Origin: Sycon ciliatum
Taxonomy: Eukaryota; Porifera; Calcarea; Leucosolenida; Sycettidae
Length of the DNA stretch: 64,000 nucleotides
Direction of reading: 5' to 3'
Assembly (NCBI RefSeq): GCF_964019385.1
Contig: NC_088654.1
Location: forward strand, 21,336,905-21,400,904
Part shown: positions 42,726-53,092 of the stretch, in pieces
How positions within the stretch are numbered: position 1 is the first letter of the stretch
How the letters are laid out: each line of letters starts with the position of its first letter
Notes under the pieces: model-generated
Told to the model about the DNA's origin: nothing
What the model saw: only the letters and a program-made list of their open reading frames with translations
The model's database searches: none
Translations under genes and position numbers: made by a program

Positions 42726-45700
42726 CAGTGGCGGGTTTAGGGGGGGGGGGGGCGCGGGGGGCGCGCGCCCCCCCCCCCCCCCTCAAAAGTTTCGACCTAG
42801 GTTTCAAAAAATAAACAACGCCAGGCATGCTGCACTCACCTGCAGCCCGCATCCTGCAGACGTGTGCAGTGCATGTCTGGGGGGCGCGCGCGGCCGGAAA
42901 CGAGCGTCCAAGCGGCCTGGTTCAGTGGTTGACTGTACACAGTCAGTACAGGCAGACTAGTAGTAGTATGCACGGCCAGTCACTGTGCTGCAGTCACTGT
43001 TCATTTCACACTAAACTGATCATCACTGCTTGGACGCGCTCGACGCGTCAGGTCTGGCCGGGAGATCGAGACTCTCGACTGTGTGTAGTACGTAGTATAC
43101 GCGAAGTGTACGGGATTACCTATCGTCGTATCGACGCGTATACTATCGGCGATGTATACGCATCGATAGGTAATCCCGTATACTAGAGTACGCGATCTGC
43201 GATGTGCAGCGCTGTGCAAGCGTATAAAGTGAACTTGTCACAGGAAAGCGCTTCAGAACTAAGACTTAGTAACTAACTTGAACGATCTTTCGAGCTCTGA
43301 TTTATCGCCTCGGCGTTCGAATCTGATTTGGTTGACTCTGTCGCGAAGACTTTTTGACGATGTCTCAGCGACATCCCAAAAGGCCAGGCTCTAGCCAGCA
43401 GAGCCTGGATGGATTTTTTGCAAAGCGTTCTTGTAGCGACGAAACTCCTGCTGCCGCTGCCGCTCTGCCGATTCCTGCTCCAGTTGAACTTACGGAAGTT
43501 TCCGAGCAGACTGACACTCCTCCAGATGTGGAAGCACTGGTTGTCAGCGAGCAGCCAGAACATAGCACAGCTGCCTATGTCAAGGATGCTTTGCGTGGTG
43601 AGAAATTGTCCGACTCGCAGAAATTGCAGTTGATTCGGTCCAGAAAACCAGTGCCCGGTTGCTCGCTGCCATTCTCGCTACTTGCTGACAAGAGAAAGCA
43701 GTCGGGCACATCGAAGCGATTCCTCCAGCTGTCTTTGTTTGAGAAGCACGAGTGGCTGGCGTATCACGACGGTGAAGGAGACGTATCAGCGGCTGGCGTG
43801 TATTGCTTGCCCTGCGTTCTCTTCCCCACTCTTCACCGAGGTGGATCGAGAAGGGCAGACACCCTGATCACCAAAGTCCACCGAAATTTCAAGAAACTTG
43901 GAGAGGACTTAGATGCCCATGGTCGCCTGGAGTACCATGCTGATTCGATTGCCAAGCTGTCGCACTTCATCTCCGTAGCAGAGAACCCACAGCAACGCAT
44001 TGACGCCACAATTACGGAACGGTCACAAGAACGTGTTCGGAAGAACAGACAAGTTCTCTTGTCTATTCTGCGCTGCCTGGAATTGGCTGGAAGACAAGGC
44101 CTGGCCCTTCGCGGACACCGCGATGATCTGACTGGAGATGGTGATCCAGAAGGCAATTTCCACGCGTTGATTCGGTTTGCTGTGGCAAGCGGCGATACAG
44201 TGCTGCACGACCATTTGCAAACTTGCGCAAAAAATGCAACTTACCTGTCGAACACGGCCCAGAACCAACTGCTTGTATGTATGGGTGACGAGATAACGGC
44301 GTCCATTGTCAAGAATGTCCGCGACTCTCACTATTACGGTATTCAGGCCGATGAGGTCACGGACGTCAGTGGATGGGAGCAGCTTGGTATTTCTGTGCGG
44401 TACATTTGTGACGGAGAGGCCACAGAAAGCCTGGTTTCATTTGCTGAGTGCAAGTCTGCTACTGGCGCAGCTATTTGTGACACGATTATGGGTGAGCTGA
44501 AGCGGATTGGTCTCAACCCAAAGTTCTGCCGCGCTCAAGCCTACGACGGTGCCGGAGCAATGAGTGGACATCTGAATGGCTGCCAGGCGAAGTTCAGTCA
44601 AGTAGTACCTGAAGCCCATTACTACCATTGTGCCAGCCATCAGTTAAACCTGGCGCTGACCAAGGCTTGCGCTGTGAAGTCTGTCCAGTGCATGCTATCA
44701 GACCTGCAGGCACTGGGCATCTTCTTCAAATACTCACCGAAGCGTCAGCGATGCCTTGAAACCTCCACTGCCTGGCTTAACTACCACCGTACGCAAGAGG
44801 GAAAAGAACCAATCCCAACCCTGAAGCTGAAGTTGCTGTCTGCTACCAGGTGGGTTGAGCGGCACACAGCCATCATGGATTTCAGGAAGGTGTATGAGGC
44901 TGTTGTGTTCTGCCTGGAGGTGATATGTGGCCAATCCTCAGCACCAACGCATGACCAGCAAGCTGAAGCTGGCATTGAGAAACCTTGTGAGCTGGCCAAG
45001 TTCGATGGCAAGTCAGTCACGGAGGCAAACGGACTGCTCCGAGCAATATCATCGGATGACTTTATTGTCTCCTTGCACTGTAACGTTTTCGTCTCTGCAT
45101 ACCTGAAAGGTCTGAGTGCTCTTCTCCAAGGTTCACATTTGGATATATTGGAAGCATACTCCCAGATATCCGGAGTCGTCGCTGTCTTTCAAGGTCACCG
45201 CGGGGAGGCGGACATATCATTCAAGAAGGTCTATGGTGAAATTTGCAGTCTAACAGCTGTCCATGGGAGAGAGAAACCAGTCATTCCTCGCACTTCAGCA
45301 CGCCAGACACAGCGTAGCAATGTGCCTGCCTCCGATGCAGAGGAGTACTGGCGCAGGTCAGTTTTCGTGCCGTTCCTGGATTCGGTTATTTCTGAAATGG
45401 GCAGTCGTTTCAGTTCCCTGAACCAGAAGGCCATCCAGGCACTCCTTCTTCTCCCTGCCAACTTGGATCGCATGACATCCGATCACATTGCCAACATAGA
45501 GGCAGCCTATGCTTCTGATCTCCCAGACAAGAGCAGTTTCAGAGCTGAAGTGGAGCTGTGGATGAAGAAGTGGGAAATGCGCCCAGCAGGACAACACCCA
45601 ACTTCTCTCCCCAGTACTGTCAAGGAAACCAATTCCATACTCTACCCAAACATCTCGTGCATCTTGCAGCTTGTCCTTGTCATTCCTGTGACATCCGCTG

Positions 45701-46219
45701 GCGTCGAACGTGCTAACTCCACCCTGAAGTTTATCAAAACGGAACGCCGCAGCACCATGACGCAGTCACGACTGAATGCCCTTGTGCTTCTGCATTGCCA
45801 CAAGAGCATTCCTCTCGATCTGGATGCTGTATTGAACAGGTTTGCTTCAGCTCATCCTCGGAGAATGCTGTTGGTGAACCCTGTCCAGGAGGAGTCCGAA
45901 GGCAACTGCCCCGATTTGTAACTTCTCTCCTGTTGACGTGCCCTGCCAAACTTTGAAGCAAAGCTGCGTGTACTTACCATGTGCAGAGGCAACTGCTATA
46001 TCCCTTCTATGTACTTTCATTATTAATTTTGTGATGCAAGCTTTGGAAATACATGTACAATAAATGATTTAAATACATTTTGTTTTTCGTGTTGTGTGAG
46101 ATTCAAGGCTTCTGGACATCATTTTCAAAATGGCCGACCCGGGACAGTAGCATGATGTCATCTATCCCCACCGCGTCCAGGCCGCAACCCCCCTCAGTCA
46201 AATCCTGGACACGCCACTG
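42726..46219 (+). mobile_element. Complete hAT transposon with intact transposase
   Basis: 3,494 bp with ends CAGTGGCGGGTTTAGG and CCTGGACACGCCACTG, which are inverted copies (CAGTGGCGKGTYYAGG). GTCAT flanks both sides (42721-42725, 46220-46224). Directly inside the left end is a long G-run then C-run palindrome (42739-42782). Removing the element and one GTCAT restores an open LINE frame for about 50 more codons, strong support for these boundaries. Some hAT groups make 5-6-bp duplications; most make 8. Confidence 0.88.
43360..45921 (+). CDS. hAT-family transposase (TTF finger / DUF4371 / dimerisation domain)
   Basis: 853 residues from ATG at 43360; no stop or frameshift. Order: QQSLDGFF at 13-20, a fit to the PCNA-interacting box; a TTF-type zinc region around 125-185 (W..Y, CLPC, H); DUF4371/RNase-H-like core with YYGIQADEVTDVSG (about 330) and AQAYDGAGAMSG (about 393) carrying the likely catalytic Asp residues; CASHQLNLAL (about 425); and the C-terminal hAT dimerisation segment, GVERANSTLKFIKTERRSTM..SRLNALVLL (about 785-820). 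It resembles ZMYM1/THAP12-type hAT proteins. The enzyme would bind the CAGTGGCG ends and cut and paste the element. An undamaged gene between matching ends suggests recent activity. A domesticated host gene is less likely given the flanking ends and target duplication. Confidence 0.92.
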   Translation: MSQRHPKRPGSSQQSLDGFFAKRSCSDETPAAAAALPIPAPVELTEVSEQTDTPPDVEALVVSEQPEHSTAAYVKDALRGEKLSDSQKLQLIRSRKPVPGCSLPFSLLADKRKQSGTSKRFLQLSLFEKHEWLAYHDGEGDVSAAGVYCLPCVLFPTLHRGGSRRADTLITKVHRNFKKLGEDLDAHGRLEYHADSIAKLSHFISVAENPQQRIDATITERSQERVRKNRQVLLSILRCLELAGRQGLALRGHRDDLTGDGDPEGNFHALIRFAVASGDTVLHDHLQTCAKNATYLSNTAQNQLLVCMGDEITASIVKNVRDSHYYGIQADEVTDVSGWEQLGISVRYICDGEATESLVSFAECKSATGAAICDTIMGELKRIGLNPKFCRAQAYDGAGAMSGHLNGCQAKFSQVVPEAHYYHCASHQLNLALTKACAVKSVQCMLSDLQALGIFFKYSPKRQRCLETSTAWLNYHRTQEGKEPIPTLKLKLLSATRWVERHTAIMDFRKVYEAVVFCLEVICGQSSAPTHDQQAEAGIEKPCELAKFDGKSVTEANGLLRAISSDDFIVSLHCNVFVSAYLKGLSALLQGSHLDILEAYSQISGVVAVFQGHRGEADISFKKVYGEICSLTAVHGREKPVIPRTSARQTQRSNVPASDAEEYWRRSVFVPFLDSVISEMGSRFSSLNQKAIQALLLLPANLDRMTSDHIANIEAAYASDLPDKSSFRAEVELWMKKWEMRPAGQHPTSLPSTVKETNSILYPNISCILQLVLVIPVTSAGVERANSTLKFIKTERRSTMTQSRLNALVLLHCHKSIPLDLDAVLNRFASAHPRRMLLVNPVQEESEGNCPDL

Positions 46220-46224
46220 GTCAT

Positions 46225-46371
46225 CGAGTGTTTGCCCTCCCCACCACCCACTCCACCCGCCTTCAACGTTCACCCTTGTACTCAGCATGCACTCAGTACA
46301 ACCACCTGCCACCACACTGTTACTCCCTCCGAGAAATAAATGCATATAAAAGAGAAGTTACCCGATCATAG
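46225..46371 (+). pseudogene. LINE ORF2 C-terminal remainder
   Basis: In frame with 42018-42725 once the hAT element is removed, ending at TAG. It shows the usual LINE ending with SPLYSACTQYNHLP. It is followed by AATAAA at 46336. Confidence 0.7.
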
Positions 46372-47170
46372 TATCATCTATTTGCACATGCTCCAACCCC
46401 CACTGTAGCCCAGCCTAGGTATAGTATTTTAATCAAGGTCTATCGCCTACCTGCCCTCGCAATGGATATACTTCCCTCCTCGTCTTTACTTAAATGAAAC
46501 ACCCAAACCACGGCTGTCACTAGCCACTGTTTCTCCCGGTTTATTGCACCCACTCTGATTGATAACACATAGTACTGTCTCTCTCTTATTGGCTACGGCC
46601 ACCGTGAGAATAAAGATAATAGTAATGAGAGGATTGAGTGGGACAGCTGAAGGTGATGTTATTACGAATTTTGTCTAGAAACGAATTATCTCTTATCTGG
46701 ACTTGCATGTACAACAGTTTTGCATCAGAGGATTTTGGATGGTTGTCAAGCATTGAGGGTAGTCTTGTAACCGATGTGCTACTAACAAGGCTTAACCTGT
46801 AGCATCCTTATATAGGGAGCATGAAGGCGATGTTATGACATCAGCAAATGGACAAGAGAAACAAGACAAATACCGTATTTTACCCGTTATAGGTCCACCC
46901 CAGCCCCCCAGCCCCCCCCCCCAGCCCCCCCCCCCTGCACCCGCCTGGCCTCCTACATGCTGATTTGGACCACAGTATGAGCATGCCCCTAGAGACGCTT
47001 TTTTACTCTTTTCATTCTTTATCTCTTGACTGCAAGTGACCAATTTTGAAGAGAGAAATTGTGAAGTGCAATGGAGCAGCAAGCTGCAAGGGCTGCAGCG
47101 CGGAAGCTAGATCATTAGCTCAGAAACGAGTTCTTCACTGCACACTGGTATGTCACTTTTCTGCTAAACC
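46372..47170. other. Unclassified sequence with C-rich tract
   Basis: No gene. 46899-46943 has runs of 4-13 C separated by CAG; the minus strand could form G-quadruplexes. Confidence 0.5.
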
Positions 47171-47174
47171 TTAA

Positions 47175-47810
47175 TTGAGCCTCAGGCTGAGAAAATGGTG
47201 CTATTGTCCACAACTGAGAAAAGGGCGCTTGAAAGCAGGGTACAGACTGTCACGCTGTAAAGTTCAGCCCTCATCATCGTCTACACGGATTTCAAAAGCG
47301 TCGACCTCCATTTTTGAAAACATGGTGGCTGGTCGTGCTACCCGTAGGCGCACGTGCCTGCCGCGTGTCTTCGCTCGAGCTTTGAGCTAGATCATGTCGC
47401 GCACCCATTTTCCTGTGTTTCCCCATTTCTTTGAACTCGCTCAGCTTTTGCTTCGTCTCCACGCTGTAGTCTGAGTTTAGTTCTCTTGTCTTCTTGAAGC
47501 AGAATGCTGCGAACTCTATGGCGCGTCAAGCTTCTCCTAGCATTGGCGAGGCATTTTACGTCGAGACAGACTGTCGATCGTTTCAGTCCTATCTTGCCGT
47601 CTTCTCACGAGCGCCCAAATGCAACAGTACCTTCTTGTCGTTCCGTTTTCTGGTGAACTCATTCACCTACTACTTCTTCCTTTATGAAAGCTTCAGGTGG
47701 CTGAGTTCTCCCATTAGCAACAATCATGCCACGGCTTTCTGCATACAAATCAGTGGGACTCAATTTGACCAAAAATGACAATAGCACACTTTTCTCAACC
47801 TGAGGCTCAA
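47175..47810. mobile_element. MITE, TTGAGCCTCAGGYTGAGAAAA ends
   Basis: Inverted ends of about 34 bp: TTGAGCCTCAGGCTGAGAAA on the left and TTTCTCAACCTGAGGCTCAA on the right, continuing through TGCTATTGTC. 636 bp. No gene is recognised inside. Confidence 0.8.
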
Positions 47811-48738
47811 ATATAAGTGCTCTTTCCACAACGAAACCTACCTCTTGCTCCTGACGATCTACTGCAAGCTGATGCCAAAATGCATTACACCCACGAACGC
47901 TGCTCTTGTCAATGGAAAAGGGAAGCACTTCATTCTCCGAAGTTGAAAAGTGTTTGGACTGCTGCTCCACAGCTGCAGAACATTCTGCAGCTCTTCACCG
48001 ACACGACCCACTTCACCAAACGAGTTTTCTGGTAGCAGCAACAATAATTGCGTCTGCAACGACAAGACGAAAGTCTCTCGCAAGCTAAAGTCCTGTTGCC
48101 ACGAAGACAGAGAAGATTCCGCAAGTCCTTCTGCTTTCCGTAGCTCTCCGGTCCACTGGCAGATCTTTCAATCCCACCCAACAAAAAAAGGATCTGCTTC
48201 TCTCTCCACAATCCTAAACACCTAACTATACTTCGCGATGGTCCGGGTTGGCCGTCTACATAGTGTATGTAGCGCATGCGGTGCACTTTCGCAGGACATG
48301 ACGCATGACGCTGATGCTAGAAAGTGCAGCCTAGCACGCTTGTACTTCGGATTTTGCGAATTTTTCAAGGGCAATGTCTTCCTTTTTTTCTACCTATGAT
48401 AAACAGAAATTACTAAAAATCCATGAGAAATTGTTTTTTGAGCTGGAGTTGTCTAATAAGTGCTAGGCTATAGGGAGCCCTCCTTTGCGGCTGTTCAGTC
48501 TGTTCCAAAAAGATTAGCAATCAGGTTTGGGATAAAGGGAAAATTGGACAACAAAGTACATAAAGGGAAAATTGGACAACAAAGGCATTCAAGGAAGGCG
48601 CCTACAAGTCGCTCCGCAGCCGAGACTGGCGTTCAGCCACAGATGCCCTCTGAACACTCCCTGAACACCCTCTCTGCTTTCACCCTGGCTCCCCCCTTTT
48701 TTATTTTTTAAATAATGTATTTATTTATTAACTTAGAA

Positions 48739-49043
48739 GTTGCGGCTTCGGCGGTAATAGTCATGAAGTTGGTTGCTCCAACGAGGAGCACACGCTTCTT
48801 GCCGAACTTGACACTTGACTGACTCACGATTGCCATCCGGAGCACACGAGGAGCACGTCGCACTGTGTATTGAGCAGGGAGTGGTGCTTTCTTACAGGTT
48901 TGCCGAGCGGAAGGTGCGTCGTGCTCCTCGTGTGCTCCGGATGGCAGTCGTGAGTCAGTCAAGTGTCAAGTTCGGCAAGAAGCGTGTGCTCCTCGTTGGA
49001 GCAACCAACTTCATGACTTTTACCGCCGAAGTCGCAACTTCTA
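48739..49043. mobile_element. Fold-back related to the 63.9-kb hammerhead element
   Basis: Arms 48739-48872 and 48911-49043 are inverted copies (AGAAGTTGCGGCTTCGGCGG / complement; AACTTGACACTTGACTGACT / complement). The loop contains CACTGTGTATTGAGCAGGGA, the stretch that in the 63.9-kb copy directly follows the ribozyme GAAA. The hammerhead core itself is absent here. Confidence 0.8.
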
Positions 49044-49123
49044 AGTTCGTATTGTTGTCCCTCACGCGGACGTGCGACTAGTTGTTGGAGGTGACAGCGT
49101 TGTGAATAGCTATACTGGCTCTC

Positions 49124-49290
49124 AAATTCCCCGAAACACTGTGTATTGAGCAGGGAGTGGTGCTTTCTTACAGGTTTGCCGAGCGGAAGGTGCGACGTGC
49201 TCCTCGTGTGCTCCGGATGGCAGTCGTGAGTCAGTCAAGTGTCAAGTTCGGCAAGAAGCGTGTGCTCCTCGTTGGAGCAACCAACTTCAT
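49124..49290 (+). mobile_element. Partial copy of the same element, broken in the ribozyme
   Basis: Starts AATTCCCCGAAACACTGTGT, the 3' half of hammerhead stem II plus GAAA and stem III, then continues as in 48873-49000. The CUGAUGA half is missing. Confidence 0.75.
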
Positions 49291-49575
49291 TATTTATTTT
49301 TTTATTTTTTTTCTTCCTCTATCACATGTATCATCTATCCGTTTTTCCTTCCTCTATATAAATGTACCCCCCCCCCCCTTCCCCTCCCCCTGTGCCTACT
49401 CCTCCCCAGTTTTTGGTGCTCTGAAGTGTCGCTGAAGTCGAGACCTCAGGCCGGCGGAGATTCTCCAGCTTCACCACCACAGTTGCGTCTGCAACCACCT
49501 CTACCATGCAGTATTCTGTTCTCGAGGTTCGTGGTTTCTCGTAAAAGAAAATTAAAAATAAATAAATAAATAAAT
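49291..49575 (+). pseudogene. LINE 3' UTR fragment with (TAAA)n tail
   Basis: C/T-rich region, the diverged family hairpin at 49433-49460 (AAGTCGAGACCTCAGGCCGG), CACCACCAC sequence, and an (AATA)n tail at 49553-49578. No coding part remains. Confidence 0.6.
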
Positions 49576-50544
49576 AAAATGGCTTGTTAGGGCAAGGCAA
49601 ATAGTTCTGTTAAGGTTTGAATTCTTTTATTCTCACGATGGCCTGTGGCCAATAAGAGAAAAATAATTACAGGCACGGGGATCAGATACAGAGAGATCAA
49701 AGTTTAGCTGCTTGCTGAGGCAGTAGCGATGGCAATACTAATTGGGAGTTAAAGGTTTCGGAACAATTGTTTGTTGTTGTTTTTTGTTTGTATTTATTTT
49801 GATTCGCGAATTCAAACGGGCATAGAACCCAATAACATGAAAGCGAATATGAAAATTATAATGAGAATTAAAATATTTAGATCTTCAGCGTAGAGTCAGC
49901 GGTACATCAGAGGGAGATCGGGTACAACAGATTTCGATTGGACCAACCGTTAAGGAGTTAGAATTTCGGCCAGGTTTCTGTCCTTTTCCCCTGGTTTATA
50001 ATTTGCCCTGGAAGCCCGTATCGATCTGTTATCAAAACCCACGATTTATCGACATATGGATACGAGTTTAGAGTAACTCTCCATCACTGTAACATGATAC
50101 TATATACAGTCAGAAAGTGCAATAACTAGGCACAAAACTGACAGAGTACTGAGACATTCGACGTCCTGACACCTAACTTTAACACATCTCCGTAGCGCTA
50201 ACCGACAGCCTTCCAACTTGGAAGGTTCAAGGTTATGGAAAAGACCAAAGAGGGGAAGGCAAGCGCAACGAAAACGAGCAAAAGCCACAGTCCCAACGGA
50301 ACAAAGAATGTCGATTGTTACTGGACGATGACGAGACCAGTACGATATTTGACAAAGCGGTCTAACTACAATTCGAAGCAGCAAAGCAGCACACCACCCA
50401 ACTTGGGTGGGTCATAAATATCAAAGATAAGTAAAGAAAGGGAAGCTTTGCGAAAACGAATTGTACAAGCCGAAAGCCAAACTCCTACAGTACTCCTCAT
50501 GCATGACATTGTGATGGACTAGTTGACTACAAAACACGTTGTTT

Positions 50545-50593
50545 CACACGACGTACGTTTCGCCGTATGGTTCGTGACGGCTCATCAGGTGTG
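50545..50593 (-). ncRNA. Minimal type I hammerhead ribozyme, unit 1
   Basis: Minus-strand order: stem I CACAC (50593-50589); CTGATGA (50588-50582); stem II GCCGT (50581-50577) and ACGGC (50566-50562), perfect; GAAA (50561-50558); palindromic ACGTACGT stem III; predicted cut after C 50550 in GTC; stem I partner GTGTG (50549-50545). Every core residue matches the consensus. The very short palindromic stem III is typical of PLE and retrozyme hammerheads, which are thought to work best as dimers. Confidence 0.9.
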
Positions 50594-51136
50594 CAATTTG
50601 AAACTCGGATGTTGAGCCATAAATAAATGTAAAATAGAAAAGGACATATGGATACGAGTTTAGAGTAACTCTCCATCACTGTAACATGATACTATATACA
50701 GTCAGAAAGTGCAATAACTAGGCACAAAACTGACAGAGTACTGAGACATTCGACGTCCTGACACCTAACTTTAACACATCTCCGTAGCGCTAACCGACAG
50801 CCTTCCAACTTGGAAGGTTCAAGGTTATGGAAAAGACCAAAGAGGGGAAGGCAAGCGCAACGAAAACGAGCAAAAGCCACAGTCCCAACGGAACAAAGAA
50901 TGTCGATTGTTACTGGACGATGACGAGACCAGTACGATATTTGACAAAGCGGTCTAACTACAATTCGAAGCAGCAAAGCAGCACACCACCCAACTTGGGT
51001 GGGTCATAAATATCAAAGATAAGTAAAGAAAGGGAAGCTTTGCGAAAACGAATTGTACAAGCCGAAAGCCAAACTCCTACAGTACTCCTCATGCATGACA
51101 TTGTGATGGACTAGTTGACTACAAAACACGTTGTTT

Positions 51137-51185
51137 CACACGACGTACGTTTCGCCGTATGGTTCGTGACGGCTCATCAGGTGTG
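51137..51185 (-). ncRNA. Minimal type I hammerhead ribozyme, unit 2
   Basis: Identical to the unit 1 motif, 592 bp away. Predicted cut after 51142. Confidence 0.9.
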
Positions 51186-51596
51186 CAATTTGAAACTCGG
51201 ATGTTGAGCCATAAATAAATGTAAAATAGAAAAGGACATATGGATACGAGTTTAGAGTAACTCTCCATCACTGTAACATGATACTATATACAGTCAGAAA
51301 GTGCAATAACTAGGCACAAAACTGACAGAGTACTGAGACATTCGACGTCCTGACACCTAACTTTAACACATCTTAACACGTCGGTTAGCGCTACGGAGAT
51401 GTGTTAAAGTTAGGTGTCAGGACGTCGAATGTCTCAGTACTCTGTCAGTTTTGTGCCTAGTTATTGCACTTTCTGACTGTATATAGTATCATGTTACAGT
51501 GATGGAGAGTTACTCTAAACTCGTATCCATATGTCCTTTTCTATTTTACATTTATTTATGGCTCAACATCCGAGTTCCACGATTTATCCCTTCCTT

Positions 51597-51655
51597 TTTG
51601 GCCTTGTGGTTATGAATGCTGTCTGCTGACCATGATTTTGTGAGTTCAAATCCCA
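51597..51655 (+). repeat. tRNA-derived SINE-like stretch, second copy
   Basis: Same as 28490-28553 with a few changes (GAGTTCAAATCCC B-box-like). Confidence 0.5.
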
Positions 51656-52375
51656 ACAAATCTTCAAGTCAAACATGTTTTCTTCATTTTTTAATTGTTT
51701 TGGTGATCACGCTGCACTGGTACAAGACAAAGAAGGTGGCTGCGTCAAACGATTTGTTGTTTGAGCTCGCGTTTCCTGCCGCACTGACTGACACTTGACT
51801 GGCTCAGGCCATGTGATGGTGTGAACACACACAACACTGAAACGGTGTGAGTGAATACGTAACTGTAGCTATGTGTTTTTGAATACAATGGCACATCAAT
51901 CGATTGATTTCTGTTTCAGAATTATTTTAGTATTAATTTTCAAGATCGCCAATTTATGTGAATTTAGGAGTCAATGACGTCTTCTATCAGCTTTCACAGG
52001 CGTCTGCTTTCTCAAAATGCCATCGAAGTCACACGGATAGCTTTGCCACATCATGGCCTTGGGAATGAGTCTGTGTCGATGCCGTTTTCGTCACATCGTG
52101 AGAGTAAATTTCATCCGCGGCAGCTCAAAGAATCTATTTCGTCACAAAACGAATTGGGACGCATACCAGTATGCGCATCCCGATCGTCAAAATTTACCAC
52201 ACATTCGAAATGTCTCTCTGACTCCATATCGATACGAGGAAGAACTCGTTTGTTGTAAACCAAACGTACATGTACCGACGTCAGTGAGTTGTCATTTTTC
52301 ATGCTTTCGTGCGGAATATTTCTTCGAGTTCACAGTGAGTTTATCCAGGCAGCCCTCGAGCGCTCATCCGGTAAG

Positions 52376-52840
52376 ACGATTTTTTTCTTCTCCAGGGGAC
52401 TCCCCAAACACACCCACCACCACCACCACTTCCAACCACCCTGCGATACCCCCGAGCTCACACCGAATTTGAATTACCGGAAAAAGTCTAGGGAGGTCAA
52501 TCCTTTGGAACGCACTATAGTATGGCATCGCTTGTACAGTTCAGCTCGGAGTTGGCCTGACTACCAATGGGCGCCATTTTAGGGAAACAGGTTTGAACGA
52601 CGACTTTGTCATGTGCGAAACCAGCCCCGCACAATTTTCCTATTGCATATCGAAGCTTCAAGCTTTGTTCAAGCGATTTCGCGAAAGTGAGAGGTGGGGA
52701 GAAGGAGAGACTTCCACGTAATCCAGACATCATAACACCATAGAAAACGCCAAGAGAAAGAAGAGAGGATAGGTGCATGAGAAAGCCATGGGAAATAATT
52801 CGCACATACCTGTAGCAAACGGAGGGACGACATGTTCTCG
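52376..52840. other. Unclassified sequence
   Basis: No recognised gene; a short CCACCACCACCACC run at 52411-52425. Confidence 0.35.
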
Positions 52841-53092
52841 TAGCAGCTTACGGGGATCGCCTAGGTTCAACCTGGTTGATGTCCAGTGATTGCTGATAGT
52901 CCTGTTTCAATAGAGGTTTCGATGAGGCCAATCAGGAATTCAGATATTTGCAGGGCGAATACGTGCGTAGCAGCTTGCGGGGATCCCCTAGGTTCGACCT
53001 GTCTGATGTCCAGTGATTGCTGATAGTCCTGTTTCAATAGAGGTTTCGATGAGGCCAATCAGGAATTCAGATATTTGCAGGGCGAATACGTG
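52841..53092 (+). repeat. 127-bp tandem duplication
   Basis: TAGCAGCTT...CGGGGATC...GGGCGAATACGTG occurs twice (from 52841 and 52968), with only a handful of differences. Confidence 0.9.

Larger units (their letters stand above)
50039..51588 (-). mobile_element. Retrozyme-like tandem 592-bp hammerhead element
   Basis: Insertion 50051-51576 flanked by the perfect 12-bp repeat CCACGATTTATC (50039-50050, 51577-51588). The same site is empty in the paralogue at 28471-28482. Units start at 50051, 50643 and 51235, exactly 592 bp apart; I see no difference between the first two. The third is cut after about 140 bp (51374) and continues as an inverted partial copy (51381-51576). RNA sense is the minus strand for the tandem part. 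Each full unit has one hammerhead (50545-50593, 51137-51185), so processing of the RNA would release a 592-nt monomer that could circularise. Hairpins such as CCTTCCAACTTGGAAGG are abundant and there is no protein gene. Known comparison: plant and animal retrozymes are non-coding, tandemly repeated and flanked by short target duplications. Confidence 0.88.
48490..52375 (+). repeat. Duplicated segment, copy 2 (with insertions)
   Basis: Same order of blocks as 28230-29215, but split by the fold-back at 48739-49290, a LINE 3' end (about 49291-49575), an unassigned block with CTTTTATTCTCACGATGG (about 49606-49930), and the 592-bp tandem element (50051-51576). Blocks after the last insertion run 51577-52375. 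Confidence 0.8.

Noticed and set aside
50100-51009. Repeated 94- and 60-codon frames in the 592-bp units
   Set aside because: They lie in non-coding hairpin-rich sequence, recur only because the unit repeats, and are not kept in other family members.
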